Assembly (NCBI GenBank): GCA_010093705.1
Contig: MU006093.1
Coordinates: 986,849-1,050,848 of the forward strand
Length of the DNA stretch: 64,000 bases
Direction: 5' to 3'
DNA from: Patellaria atrata CBS 101060
Taxonomy: Eukaryota > Ascomycota > Dothideomycetes > Patellariales > Patellariaceae
The notes beneath the pieces were generated by a model. That model was not told where the DNA came from, ran no database searches, and saw nothing but the letters and a program-made list of their open reading frames with translations. How positions within the stretch are numbered: position 1 is the first letter of the stretch; the number at the start of each line of letters is the position of its first letter. A program made the position numbers and the translations under genes. Positions 37,592 to 49,773 of the stretch are shown here, one piece after another.

Positions 37592-38808
37592 ATAGATGCA
37601 TACTTCATTGGCGATTGAAAACCTAAGAGAAAACCGCCAGAAACCCAGTTTGTTGCCGCCTATTAAAAGCTTTTCTTTGCATGGTATGTGGTACCGTAAT
37701 AGGCGATTAACATGAACTAGTTCGTATTGGAAAAGCGTGCTGGAAAACGATATTTCGGAGAACTTGAATTATAACGCGCAAACAACAATCCTGAATGGAT
37801 TTTACTGAAATTTTGAAATTTGTTAAAGCATGAACATGGAGAAGAAGACAGGGATTGGCCTCAGTTTCCCATACAATAGATTCCATCCTAGATATCTTAC
37901 ACAATGAATTTCTTAAGATATCTCGGGAAACTAGAATTAGGTATGCAACAAGTACACATCGATAACAGGGCCTAAAGTCTTAGGTTAGAATTCTGATGAC
38001 AATGCCAGGGGTGATAACCTACCCCCGAGGTGTCATTGATAAAGTTCACCGGTTCTATCATATGGGTTTTCGTAACAGATGTACGCGAATCATCTTGCTC
38101 TTAGGCTTTAAGGATTAGGCCTATACGTTACACCTTTTGTGAAATGTGTGATCGGTATTTTGAAGCTGAGGTGAGATCTCATATTTGGGTTAGAACTTAG
38201 AACTAGAGTTGAATTTGTCTACATACGCTATTCGTCATTGCAATCCTTTGCAAGGGCTGGAGTTTGGGGCTAAGCCGTTTTTGATCATGAAGAAGCATTC
38301 CGTCTCGCGTCGCAATTCGCACTCTTGAACTTAGAGCAACAACCCCCAAGACTCCAAGATCCTCTCCCTTATTGTACGGTTTCTTACTTCGTTAAATAAG
38401 TCGACTAAAATTCTCTTCAGATTACAGAAAAGAATCGCTGAGTATATTATATTGATAGTGCTATCGCGCAGATATCCCCATACGAAGCGCGTATATTTCA
38501 CTCTCAGCAACTACTTACATTGATCCCGTCTTAACTCTCTCTGCGTCGCTATAGGGGGTGTATTGCTAGCCTTTATCAATCAGTATAAATATGAGCCTCT
38601 AAGACGCGCTATGTATCTATACATGATCTCTACGGTATTTACCGAGTAGATTTTCAATACTTGGATTCAAGACACGTAGAACAAGCCAACCGTCTAACAC
38701 CCAAGGTTGTACTTAATAGAACGTAATGAGATGTGAACGAATCACTACCTCAGAGTAATTGACCATATTCACTGGATCTCCTCAGTGGGCCCGATTCCAG
38801 TATCGTCA

Positions 38809-39659
38809 CTAACACATCATACCTCCATCTATGACTTGAACAGTCCCAGTCATATATGATGAGGCATCACATAACAAAAACGCAATCAAATTGGCGACCT
38901 CCTCCGCTTTACCCTTTCTCGCAATCGGGATCTTGTAGTCCGGCTCCTTTCCCCGAATCCTCGTCGATTCACGATGCATAGGTGTGTCGATAGTACCCCT
39001 AAAGTCTATTAGTGCCGACTGTCCAGAAACACCTTCGATTGAGTAGGAAAGACTATCAGTAGAAGTTTTACTCACGGCGCAATGCAATTAACCCTAATAT
39101 CCCTATCACCAACCTCCTTCGCTGCTGTCTTAGTAAGTCCAATAACCCCCCATTTCGCCGCCGTATACGCCGCATTCTTCGGAAATCCACCTAAGCCCGC
39201 CACACTCGCCGCGTTCACGATGCTAGCACCCCTGCTTGCGTTTGGGATCTGAGCACGCAAGCAGTGCATGACGCCCGTGAGGTTAACGTCGACTGTGAAC
39301 TTCCAGTCCTCCTCGTTGAGCTCTTCCACCCTTTCGATATTGATGCATTTAGGAATCACGCCAGCTAGGTTAGCCGCGCCGTCCAATTTTCCAAATCGAG
39401 AAACCGTCTCTGATATCCAGGATTCAACCTGTGAGGGTTCGCGCACATCAACAATGGTTGAGTGGACGGTTCCTCCGGCAGATTGGATCTGGGAGGCTAC
39501 ATCTTGGAGCCCTTTTGCTTGGACATCGGCAATAGAAACTTTGGCGCCTTGTGATGCTAGAAGTTGAGCCGTTGCGAGTCCGATTCCTGATGCTCCACCT
39601 GTGATAGCTATCACCTTATCCTTTACATCGTATGTAGGGCTCATGTTGCTCAAACCCAA
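38809..39659 (-). CDS. Short-chain dehydrogenase/reductase (classical, FabG-like)
   Basis: Two exons on the minus strand, 39659-39076 and 38998-38809, with a 77-nt intron; 257 residues, or 252 if translation starts at the second ATG (39644, MSPTYDVKDKV), which fits the family better. Motifs: TGGASGIG (20-27), an Asp after strand 2 (SIADVQA) favouring NAD(H), NLAGV for the NNAG position, catalytic Ser152, and Tyr165-x3-Lys169 (YTAAK), then VNCIAPGTIDTPMHR and a C-terminal YMTGTVQVIDGG typical of tetrameric SDRs. The substrate is unknown. It stands alone between two gene-poor stretches. Confidence 0.92.
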
Positions 39660-40274
39660 TCTAGATCACTTAATTCTGTCCTTATCTGTCAGATTTATGT
39701 TCTATGGTTCAGAAGGTTGTAATGGGGATAAGCCTAAGTGCGTTCGTTGGGGAGGGTGTGGCATAAATTATTGACGTTCGTACATAAAATCATGATTGGG
39801 TATATTATAGGGTTAAGGAATCATGGCAGGAGATAGCAAGGCCATTTTCCGAACAGATGGGTCTGAGAATGCTTGCACCAGTCATTGACCCTCGGTTACC
39901 ATAAGGTTGGTTTACATACGTTTCGTTGCTCTAATATTTCGGTTGTGAGCCCTAACTTAACTACGAAGATCAACGATTCGTACTAGCGGGTAAGGTTCGA
40001 TACTGGGGAAACAGTAGGGGCCCGTAAGGGGGAAATAGTTCTTTAGTGTACATCGATTGGCCCGAAGGAGGAAGATGCTACCGGTACCAAACATCGATCC
40101 CAACCCCATCTAATTTACCCCACATGGTCTAAGGAAAAGCTTAGCCGTAACGTCAGAGAACGCCTCTTAGGTATCTTGGATGCTTCTACCGTTGGAATGA
40201 CACCAGAAAGAAAATAGCCCAAACAAACCCTTTGACTCGATCCCTAATAGCAACTGAGACCGCCCAGAGGAACA
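39660..40274. other. Intergenic, upstream of SDR
   Basis: About 600 bp with no protein-like frame; the promoter side of the SDR and the 3' flank of the chromodomain gene. Confidence 0.5.
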
Positions 40275-43200
40275 TTATTTGATACCATGTGCCTCCAAGA
40301 ACCCACTTAAGCTGAAGAAATGCAAGTGTTGATACTGTTTGCGCCAATTTGGTTTATCGACTGTGTGTACCACGATGAAGCGACGGAAGTTTGTGACTTC
40401 ACAACACGCCCAGCCGGCAAACCATTCAACCAGGCATTCTGTGGCCTTAGTTCTGTCTTTTTTCCACATTTCAGGATATGCTGGCCAGAATTCTACACGC
40501 TCGGAAACTAGAGACGCGAGTGGACCAGGATTGAGTGGACTCGACTTGACCTGTAACTGCGGAGGGGCTAACTTCTCAAGTTCTTGATATGTCTCTGCAA
40601 TGCTTTATCACGGCTGTTAGTGGAAACGGCAACAAGCGCCCTTTTTAGAGAGTAACGTACATCGGATCTTGTGGCTCTTCAAATATCCTATCAAACATCC
40701 AAGGCAAGAGGCCCGGACGACCAGCGAATTTACGATTCTTGAATCCTTGAGCTTTGAGAGCATCCTCCTTTACGAAATATTTAACGATCCGAAGTGCTTC
40801 GGACCGATAGTCTACAAATACATCATCGGTGATGCATATAACTCTGCCATTAGGAAACAATGATATTAGCTTGTAATTTGGTTGCACCTGTAGGTTCTCC
40901 GCGTGAGGATCATATCCTAGCCGGAAGAATTCATACTGTCTGCCAAGGAACCGGAAGTCCAGTTGTGGTATTGCGGAATACTCCGTAATGTCGGGATGGA
41001 TCTGGTCAAGGTCAGGAAGCGACAATATCAAGACACATTCTATGACTCACTATGATCACACCGGACCTCGTCTTCTTACCAAATTGAGTCCAGGATCCAG
41101 GTGCTTGAAGGCGATAGACCACCGCATCCATAGAGAGGAATACACGTGTAAGGAGATCAAGCTCCACTTCTTGAAATGAAGGGATCATCAGAAAGACATT
41201 CTTCTCTAGGGGCTGTGGAGTTGTCCCTTTGAATATCTTCTCGGGGTTAATGTCAAATATTCTCTGAATGATTGTCTCGCCGTTTGTGGAAGTATCGAGC
41301 TCAATTGTCTGACGATTAATTCGATGTGATTGGATAGGTGACCTAACGTAATAACGTAGTAATGCCTGCTCTGGGAAGTCGCACACAGAATCAAGATATT
41401 TCCGCTTCTCAACGTGTGCTGGATAGATGATCATCGTAAAAGACTTATGAAATACTACTGCAGCAGTATTGTGAGTCATTAGAGATTCCGCATACGTTTG
41501 GAATATTCGCCGCGACTCCTTAGTCGGCAGGATGTAACCAAATGTCGAGGTCTCGTCGTCGTCGTATCCATAGGACTCAAAGTCATCGGTTAAACATATG
41601 GAGTCGATTATCAACTTTCCAGAAGCACCAATCTCTATCACCAATCGTTCCCTCGCATCGGGGCTATTGTTCATGAGCATAATGGGTAAATCTGTTGTCC
41701 CATTGCCAGTATTGATTGTTAATATCACACCGATGCCAACCTCTTCGAAATCGATCATTATGTCGTGCTCTCTGGACTGAGCAGGTGGACTCAGAATTCG
41801 GCTCCTGCTGTGGACCGCTGAATTGTTTACACTAAGGTGGGGTGCAGGCCAGTCAAGAGCCTCATCGCTTAGGCATGACCCTCTGACCCCAAAATCAGGA
41901 TTGAGAAATGGTTTACCGGTTGCCACTTTTTGTCTCTCTAACAGGAGTTTGTCTTAAAATTGGTTAGTACAGACTGTGTGATTAAATAAGCACAGGGTAA
42001 ACAGACCTGGATCAGTCCGTGGTTGGAAAATACCCGGGGGATTGGCAACTAAGTAGCAGTCCTGATGGGCGTATGCGCAAGGACGATTGGCTCTAAAATT
42101 AGAGCAATATCCGAATTTCCAGAAGAAACAAGTCACGCTATTTTTGGGTGAAAAGTTATGCATGAGGTTATAATTGCCAATCTGAGGAGCTCCCGACCCC
42201 TTTGTAACTTCTTCAAGCGTATTCGGAGCACGGGATAGCTCAGTAGAAACTTCAATTGGACCTTTTGCTTTGTCAAGGTTGCCTACGAAGCCAGTGTTCC
42301 AATGAGCGTAGGTGCAAGCCGCTGCACTACGGTTACATACCCCGGTGAAGTACCAGAAGTAACAAGTGAGTGGCCGGGGTAAGTATTTAGGGATGCTTAA
42401 TTCCGCCTTACTCTGAGAACCCATTGAACTTGAGTTTTCATTGTGTAAGTATCGACATTTTGGGTCTTTACATTTCCCGTAGTACCAGAAGTAGCATGTG
42501 AAAGGGATTTTGGAGCTACGTGATATCGGATCGCTGTTCATTGACTCAATGGGCGAAGGTTCCTCGTTTGGAGGGGTAGGAGTACTATTGTGCGTCGAAA
42601 ACTGTCTAGATAAAGCTTCGGAGGGATTGAATTGTCCTAAGCTCGTAGTCCCTTTGAGCTCATCGGTATTCTGCCCTTCGGGGGTCGTTGGCCTGGTACT
42701 TGGGCTATCGGTTATAGCTATACCCTTCTTTAAAATGCTACCAGACGTCTTGGGTTTATCCGGGTATATCAGATCATCAAGATTTGGCGCAGGTTCAGTG
42801 CGGCCATATGTCTCGTAGCGCCAGCGCTCTGATAAAGTTGTAAATTTGCGAGCTTTCTCGTCGTGTCTAACGTTTGGGTTCACCCGCGGTCGCCTGATCT
42901 GTTTAGGTTTGAACATATTCGCAAACAATGCTGCGCCTGTCTTCCTCACTAGAAAATGCATTAGCTCAATTTCAATCGAAATCCAACGGATCCTTTAAAC
43001 AAATGCATATAGCTTATGTCTGGCCTATGAAACCGCTTGACCGAAAAACGAGGCATGAACGATGGGAAGGGGAAGTTCTGTGTCCAATCTTACATTTGCC
43101 AGGGACTGTTCTTTTGGCCATGTTGACATTCTTTGCTTGATTGGTGCTATCAGTTCGCTTGATGCTAGATAGATCGGGACGTACTTTTGAAAAACGAAGC

Positions 43201-44099
43201 TGGTCCGTGTTCAAGCGAGGAAGAGTAGGTTTGGTCATCAAGGTGCTATTGGTTGGTTGTTTCTTTAAAGTTGTTGATTTAGATGTCAAAGGGCGAGCTG
43301 ATGATTCTTCTGACCTGGATTTCTTACGAAGACGTAAGCTTTCCACCCCTTTTTCTAACGGCGATTTAGTGGGAAAATCATCATCTTCGCCTGATGAAGC
43401 TTTTCGGTCACGATACGAACGCTTCCTGTTAGTTGGTACAAGGCCATCCTCATCGTCGTCCACAATGAATCCACCTAACGTTGTGTCAAATGTTGTCTTC
43501 CGCCTCCTGATGCTTCGTATTGGTACGTCAGGAGAGGATCCTCTAGATGGCCACTCATCCTCAAAGTTAGCATCCGGCATTTGTTCGTCTTGGGACTCCC
43601 GGATCCACATCCCCTTTTTGAGTCTCTTTCTCATTCTACGAAGGTCGCGACGCTCTTTCTTTGCTGCTTGCTCATCTTTTTCTCTTTCCCATGCTTCGAC
43701 GTCGAATTTCTGCTGACCGAAGCGGTCGATTCGCTTCTTCTGTATGAGCCAATCTTCCAAAGCAGGTTTACAGCTGTCAAGATGTTCTGTTGGCTCCCAT
43801 GTACAACTAGAGCGCTGTGAGTAAAACAATATGAGCACAATTGATAGGAGTTGAAATACTCTTTCAATTCATAACCTTCCCACTGGGCAAATTTTCAGTT
43901 AGGAGAAATATAGTTATTTCATGATACTCACCTTGACCAGGAAAAATTGGCTCCCATCTTGCCCTTCCTTTTCAGCCAGTATACGTTCTACCGGCCATTC
44001 ATCATCACTTCTATACTCCTCTTCTTCGGTGTAATCCGTAGGCACAGAGTCATCGTCGCTGTCGTTGTCAACCGCGCTTCTACGTGGCCAATTCATCAT
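40275..44099 (-). CDS. Large chromodomain protein with three CCCH zinc fingers
   Basis: Exons on the minus strand: 44099-43932, 43882-43860 (23 nt), 43806-43094, 42948-42007, 41952-41051, 41001 to about 40657, and about 40592 to 40275; near 1136 residues. The N-terminal chromodomain (35-75) reads EWPVERILAEKEG, FLVKWEGYELKDCTWEPTEH, with Trp35, Trp57 and Tyr60 at the methyl-lysine cage positions. A Lys/Arg-rich, Ser-rich linker follows. Then come three CCCH fingers, roughly 453-470, 497-517 and 575-596, each opening T-C-Y/F-F-W. A folded C-terminal half follows (PQLDFRFLGRQYEFFRLGYD, LPWMFDRIFEEPQDPM, CLVEWFAGWACCEVTNFRRF). A histone-methyl reader that also binds RNA or DNA, as in RITS- or HP1-linked proteins, is the natural inference, but no family is proven. 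The last splice is unclear: see findings. Confidence 0.82.
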
Positions 44100-44709
44100 T
44101 CTAATTGATCCAAGATTTAGTTAATGAACACAAGCATTAATATGAAAGCTCATTCTAGGAATTGAGTTAAGATTCAAAAGTAACTGCAAGGAGTGCAGGC
44201 GAGTTTCTGCGGTTAAATTCTGGTAGTGTTGCTGCAAGCTACTTTTACGCGTGCATGCAATTGAGTTATGTGTGACTCCTATAGTAATCTATGGGAAGCT
44301 CCATTGCAAAGCTTGAACCGTTATACGTGATACGTGATACGTGATACGTGACATGTGTTTTTGTTGATGTTGATTTTTTTGAGGTAGAGTCGATACTTGC
44401 AGCTGTAGCTACGGCAATAAAGTTATTCTGCAAGGTACGGAGCTTTCCGGTGGTCACCGCTTGAGCAGGGGCTCGACCGCCCAGCACGAGGGATCCCACG
44501 TCTCATCAACGCCGCTCTTAACTTTCAACTCCCATAAGAACTCAGGCAGCTAAAAACTTACCGTAACACTCTCTTCTCTTTGCGCATCGCGCTTACTTGC
44601 TTTATCTTGCCGCTTCACAAACCTCTTAACTTCTACCCTTTCAAATTCAACTGCTGGGCTTGGCGGACATTTCTTCTTATAGGCCCCAGGCTCAAACTAC
44701 TCCTCAAAA
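44100..44709. promoter_or_regulatory. Divergent promoter, chromodomain gene / RAB11
   Basis: The 610 bp between divergent start codons hold both promoters. The centre contains four perfect tandem TACGTGA heptamers (44324-44351), a core like the ACGTGA or CACGTG sites of bZIP and bHLH factors. Confidence 0.5.
44324..44351. repeat. (TACGTGA)4 tandem repeat in a divergent promoter
   Basis: Four exact heptamers in a row, followed by CATGTG. It lies 225 bp upstream of the chromodomain gene and 360 bp upstream of the RAB11 gene. It could be a factor-binding array or a simple repeat. Confidence 0.9.
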
Positions 44710-45593
<884 letters not shown>

Positions 45594-46376
45594 AACGCGA
45601 ACGGACATAATTGAAATCTCATGTTAGTATGGTATGCTTTCTGGGCTCAGCGGCGTCCTTGCAACGGTTCTACTTTCTCTTTGTGAACTTTCATCTGTTT
45701 CTGGCCTGGGGCGTCTGACCTTCGAGATGTTGGTACCATTCCCTTTTCTGCAGGATCCGATGGTTCTGCAGGATTATATAACGTTTGAATGCTCTTGGTA
45801 TTGATTGGTCTTCTATCACACCACTAACAAGACCGCTTAATGGAGATTTACAATGCACAGAAGCGTTGGACAATTATCTCTGGTGACGGGCTTGAAAATT
45901 TCATAAAACCCTTTCCAATTCCCTTCCCTTTCCTTCTCCCTTCTTCCTCGCAAGAGCTCTATGAAATCTTTTCACGAGAAGGTACGAGCTAAACCTAGGG
46001 ATAGTATTGAAATCTTTGAAACCTAGGTACACAATCTTCTAGGAGTGGTCCAACAATCATTGGATAAGATATTGGCTTGCGTGTACAGTACAATCGCCCC
46101 ATTATGTTACACTTAGGGATCCCGTCACAACAGGCGGTTCACAGATTGTAAAATTAATCCAAAGGGGGATTTCAGGATCAGTTGATTTTGACAAGAACAG
46201 CCCAGCGGACCCAGACATTCTCTATTGTAGAACTTAATAGGACATGTATTGACAGGAATTGAACAGTTAATCTATGGTACGGATGAATGAGTATCCTATA
46301 TGCTTCCTAACAGCAGCCCGCCGTACCCTTCATCCAATTACGCCACTAACCATACAGAGTATGTTCCTACCTTACA
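45594..46376. other. Intergenic between convergent genes
   Basis: About 780 bp between the RAB11 and SEY1 3' ends. No gene. It contains one GTACAGTAC at 46083. Confidence 0.5.
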
Positions 46377-49206
46377 TCATATATCATCAAGGTCGTCTTC
46401 CACGGCGAACTTCTTTTTGCCATTGCTGTTTAAAGTGTCTAAGCTGATTGCATCATCGTCCCTTTGCCGATTCGACATCGCTATCGCTTGTCGTCCAGTA
46501 TCAGACGACTCTAGGAATTCGCGGAGACGTTCCTTTCCGACTTCAACAGCCTGCTGACTAGCGGCATTTGCCATGCGGGCCATCGGACCCCAAAGGTTCA
46601 ACGTGTAGGTGACATACGCTCCCACGGCCAGGAGTATTAAGAATATGAAATAGACGGGATTTCGAAGAACTGCAGGAAAATGGTTAGTTTGAATGAAAGT
46701 ATATGATGTTTAAGTGACTTACCAGCCATAATCTCATTCCAGCCCAGTGCAAGTAACAAACCATAGAAATACAGCGGGACTTGGACAATACCTCCAATTG
46801 CGCCTCGTTTTGCCTCGACATAGACTCCATCTGCTGTCTTTTTGAATCTTACAATAAGATCTTGCTGTTTGGTATCACCGAGTATTGTCATCTCTTCTTC
46901 TAGGCTCTTCCCCTCATCCTCATCAACTCCACCAATAGGGGCAAGATCTTCCTCGTCTGCAGGTGATACCGATGGTGGTGGACTGCCTACCCATGCGTCC
47001 AATGGCGGTGGAGCGGATGTTCGGGACAGTTTAAATCTTGAGAGGAGTGGAATAAGTCGGAGAGTGTGTTCGCGTGCTTTGGTGTATACACTTTCAATAT
47101 CATCAGTCGGCCTCCATATCCGCGGTACTCCTTGTTCATCGTAGCGGAATCTATCCTCAAAATTTTCACGAAGCTTCAGGAGTATGTTTCCCTCCATGAC
47201 CTCTTCGTCAACCTTTGATCGAAGTACGCCCCAAGATTTCCGTCTTAAGCGCCAGAGACCAACTTCTACCTCTTCGGGGCTGGCATCAAAGCTGGCGGCT
47301 CGCTCCGTGAATCTACTTTCCGCTTCTTGGACTGTCTCAGTGAATACGGTCCATATCCTATCCCAAAGTTCTTTCTCTGAGGGTGGTTTGTCTCCATGTT
47401 CAGGTGCGCCAGAGCCTGCTCGACCAGATCCAAGTTTATTGAATTCCAACCCGATTGATTCGTCAAGCCGAGATTTGACCCATCGTTCAACTCTAGTCGC
47501 TAAGCGACGCATTTCATCCTTACGGAGGCGCGAGCTCACTTCATCTAGCTCTTTTCTATATAGATTAAGAGGTTGCTTGTAGTCGCTCCAATTAGCTCCC
47601 GTTACAGCGATAGCTTGTGCCTGGCTCTCGAATTTCTCCAACGCTTTTTTTTTCTCAGACTCTACGATTTGAGCGAAATCGTAGTGTGAGCCTTTCTTCT
47701 GCCCTGCCTTGACTGCCGAGCTGACGGCATCGGTGAACTCAGCAACACCAGTTTTGTGAGCAGCGCTAAATTGGCCCTGGGATAACGCTTTGAGCCGCAC
47801 ATCAACCTTGCCTTCGAGCTCGGCTTTCTTACGGCTGAAAACTCCTTTATGATATCTGCTGGCCTCGGTTTCGAAATCTCTCAACACGGTTGCACGTGCT
47901 GAATTCATCTTCTCCCCAAGTCCGAGAATGACTCTGGGTTGTCCTAGACGAACGCCCTCGGCTTGGGTTTCTTCAAGTGGGGTGATAGTCTCATCGAACG
48001 CTACTAACGCTTCTCTCGAGATTTCATCACATCGGAACTGCGCTAATAACTCCTGTTGCGTGGGCAAGTCAAGATCTTTATTATGAACGATTTGGTCCCA
48101 TACTCCAGCAGCATAAACCGCAAATCCATCTGCAGGTATCCGTCGGTGATATTCGGGGAGGAATACCGGCAGAGTGTCTTCGTCAAGAAGACCCGCAGAT
48201 TTAGGATCCTTATAACCCTCTCTAAATTTTGTACTTAATTTCTCGATCTCGTCAACGAACTTTTCCGGCATTAGGATTTTGTGAGGGAGGGCGACGAATG
48301 CAAAATCGAAGTAATCTTCAATCCTTGAATTCTCCAAGCCTTTCGGTTTGGATAACGTGGACCAAATCCGGGACAGATCTTGCAACAAGGTATTACGAAG
48401 GTTCGAAAGGGGAGTGGTACCAATGTGGTCTCGAATGACGAAGAACAACAGAGATCTAGGGATTGTCCTAGCCAGGAGATTAGTTTCATTTCACACACAA
48501 GTCTAGTGCTTGGAAGACATACTTGCTATCCTTTATAAAAAGTTGCAGGTTTACTTCAAAAACGGTTTTCAACAAACCCATATTTGCTCCCTGATACAAA
48601 CCAACCTGGTGTTCCCAAATATTGACAATCAGAACCTCACTTGTGGCCAGGGCAAATAGAGCGCTCTTTCTCTCAAAGTCCTGGTCTTCGCCTCGTTCTC
48701 TACCATCTGTACCCTCTACATCCATGACAAGAATGTTCTCTGCCATACCTTTGCCGTCCGGACTTGACGTATCTCGTTTATTCTTAGACATCCAGATACC
48801 CTTCGTAGTCTGCCTCCGCTCTTGCTCTGACATGACGCCGAACTCAGTCTTGAAGAGATGATTTAGTAAAGTAGATTTTCCTGTCGACTGGGACCCGAAA
48901 ACGGAGATCAGGTGGTAATTAAATCCAGCGGGTATGACTTTCTCGAGGCTAAGGTATGTAGAAAGATCTGAGCTATGATGCCATGTCCATTAGCAATAGG
49001 ACTAAGATCCCCGATCGCATTGGTATGAGTACTGACTTAAACTCTTTATTCTCATCGATTACCTGTATACCTCGAGTGTATTGTTCTCTAGTAGGCTTTT
49101 CGCCTACGGAGGCGAAATGGTCGTTCATCATTAGGGAGGGAGCTGTTGGATTTTTGTTCAAACTAGGTCGTTGCGCGCCACCGTTGGCCTGCAAAGTGGA
49201 CGCCAT
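46377..49206 (-). CDS. SEY1: ER membrane-fusion GTPase Sey1 (RHD3/atlastin-like)
   Basis: Four exons on the minus strand: 49206-49037, 48972-48523, 48467-46723 and 46669-46377; 885 residues, near family length. The dynamin-like GTPase domain has the P-loop GSQSTGKS (83-90) in [20 protein letters not shown], switch [22 protein letters not shown], and the RD guanine-specificity motif in [10 protein letters not shown] long helical bundle follows. Near the C-terminus two hydrophobic segments ([19 protein letters not shown] and [20 protein letters not shown]) form the ER hairpin, and a cytosolic amphipathic tail follows. It fuses ER tubules into a reticular network. Exon 1 ([12 protein letters not shown]) is a disordered N-terminal extension. 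Confidence 0.96.
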
Positions 49207-49773
49207 TATAGGTGGTGAGGCAAGTAGGTACTAATGTAGGAAATATCAACACGGGAAATAGGGGACATTGAGGTACTGTAGTCTTGTCGGGTAGGTTGGT
49301 GACGAAACAACAGTGCAACTTTTGTATCACTCCCGTCGGGTCGGGAGGCGTCCCTCGAACGCTGGCCCGTGTACCTTGATTGGCTAAGCTAACTACGGTA
49401 GACTAGTTCTACTACTATTCAAAGATATTGCGATAATGGAGGGAGTGGTCCGCCGTACCTTAGAACTACCTTAACACCGGGCTGTCTTTTCAAAATTCTG
49501 ATCACCCGACATCCGATGTCTCTCTATGTTTTACATCTTCATGTGTCTAACGCGGCAAATCTTCTAGAAATATAATATGAAGAGCTTCAAAGGGGAGTAG
49601 ATTTGGTGCGTTCAAAATTGTCTCGAACTATCAACTGTCAAGTGACTCCGAATCCATCAACATCATTCTCTTGTGACCTTGTCATAGGCCTCCTACTTTA
49701 CAGTTCGTCCGTAAAGATAGAAGGGAAATGGTATCATCTTGACTCTTAGTACTACGAAGGGCTGCCTCTACGC
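49207..49773. other. Intergenic, SEY1 promoter
   Basis: The 570 bp upstream of SEY1 and downstream of the AAA+ gene. No gene is visible. Confidence 0.5.

Larger units (their letters stand above)
33712..38808. other. Five-kilobase gene-sparse region
   Basis: No convincing gene. The sequence is AT-rich with only short frames. The first few hundred bases next to 33711 should carry the protease promoter. Small direct repeats occur (for example GACAAGTT twice at 35049-35065). Two stretches listed separately (about 36050-36260 and 37250-37591, minus strand) look like decayed coding sequence. The region resembles an old, mutated repeat-rich island as left by RIP in ascomycetes, but I cannot identify an element family. 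Confidence 0.45.
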
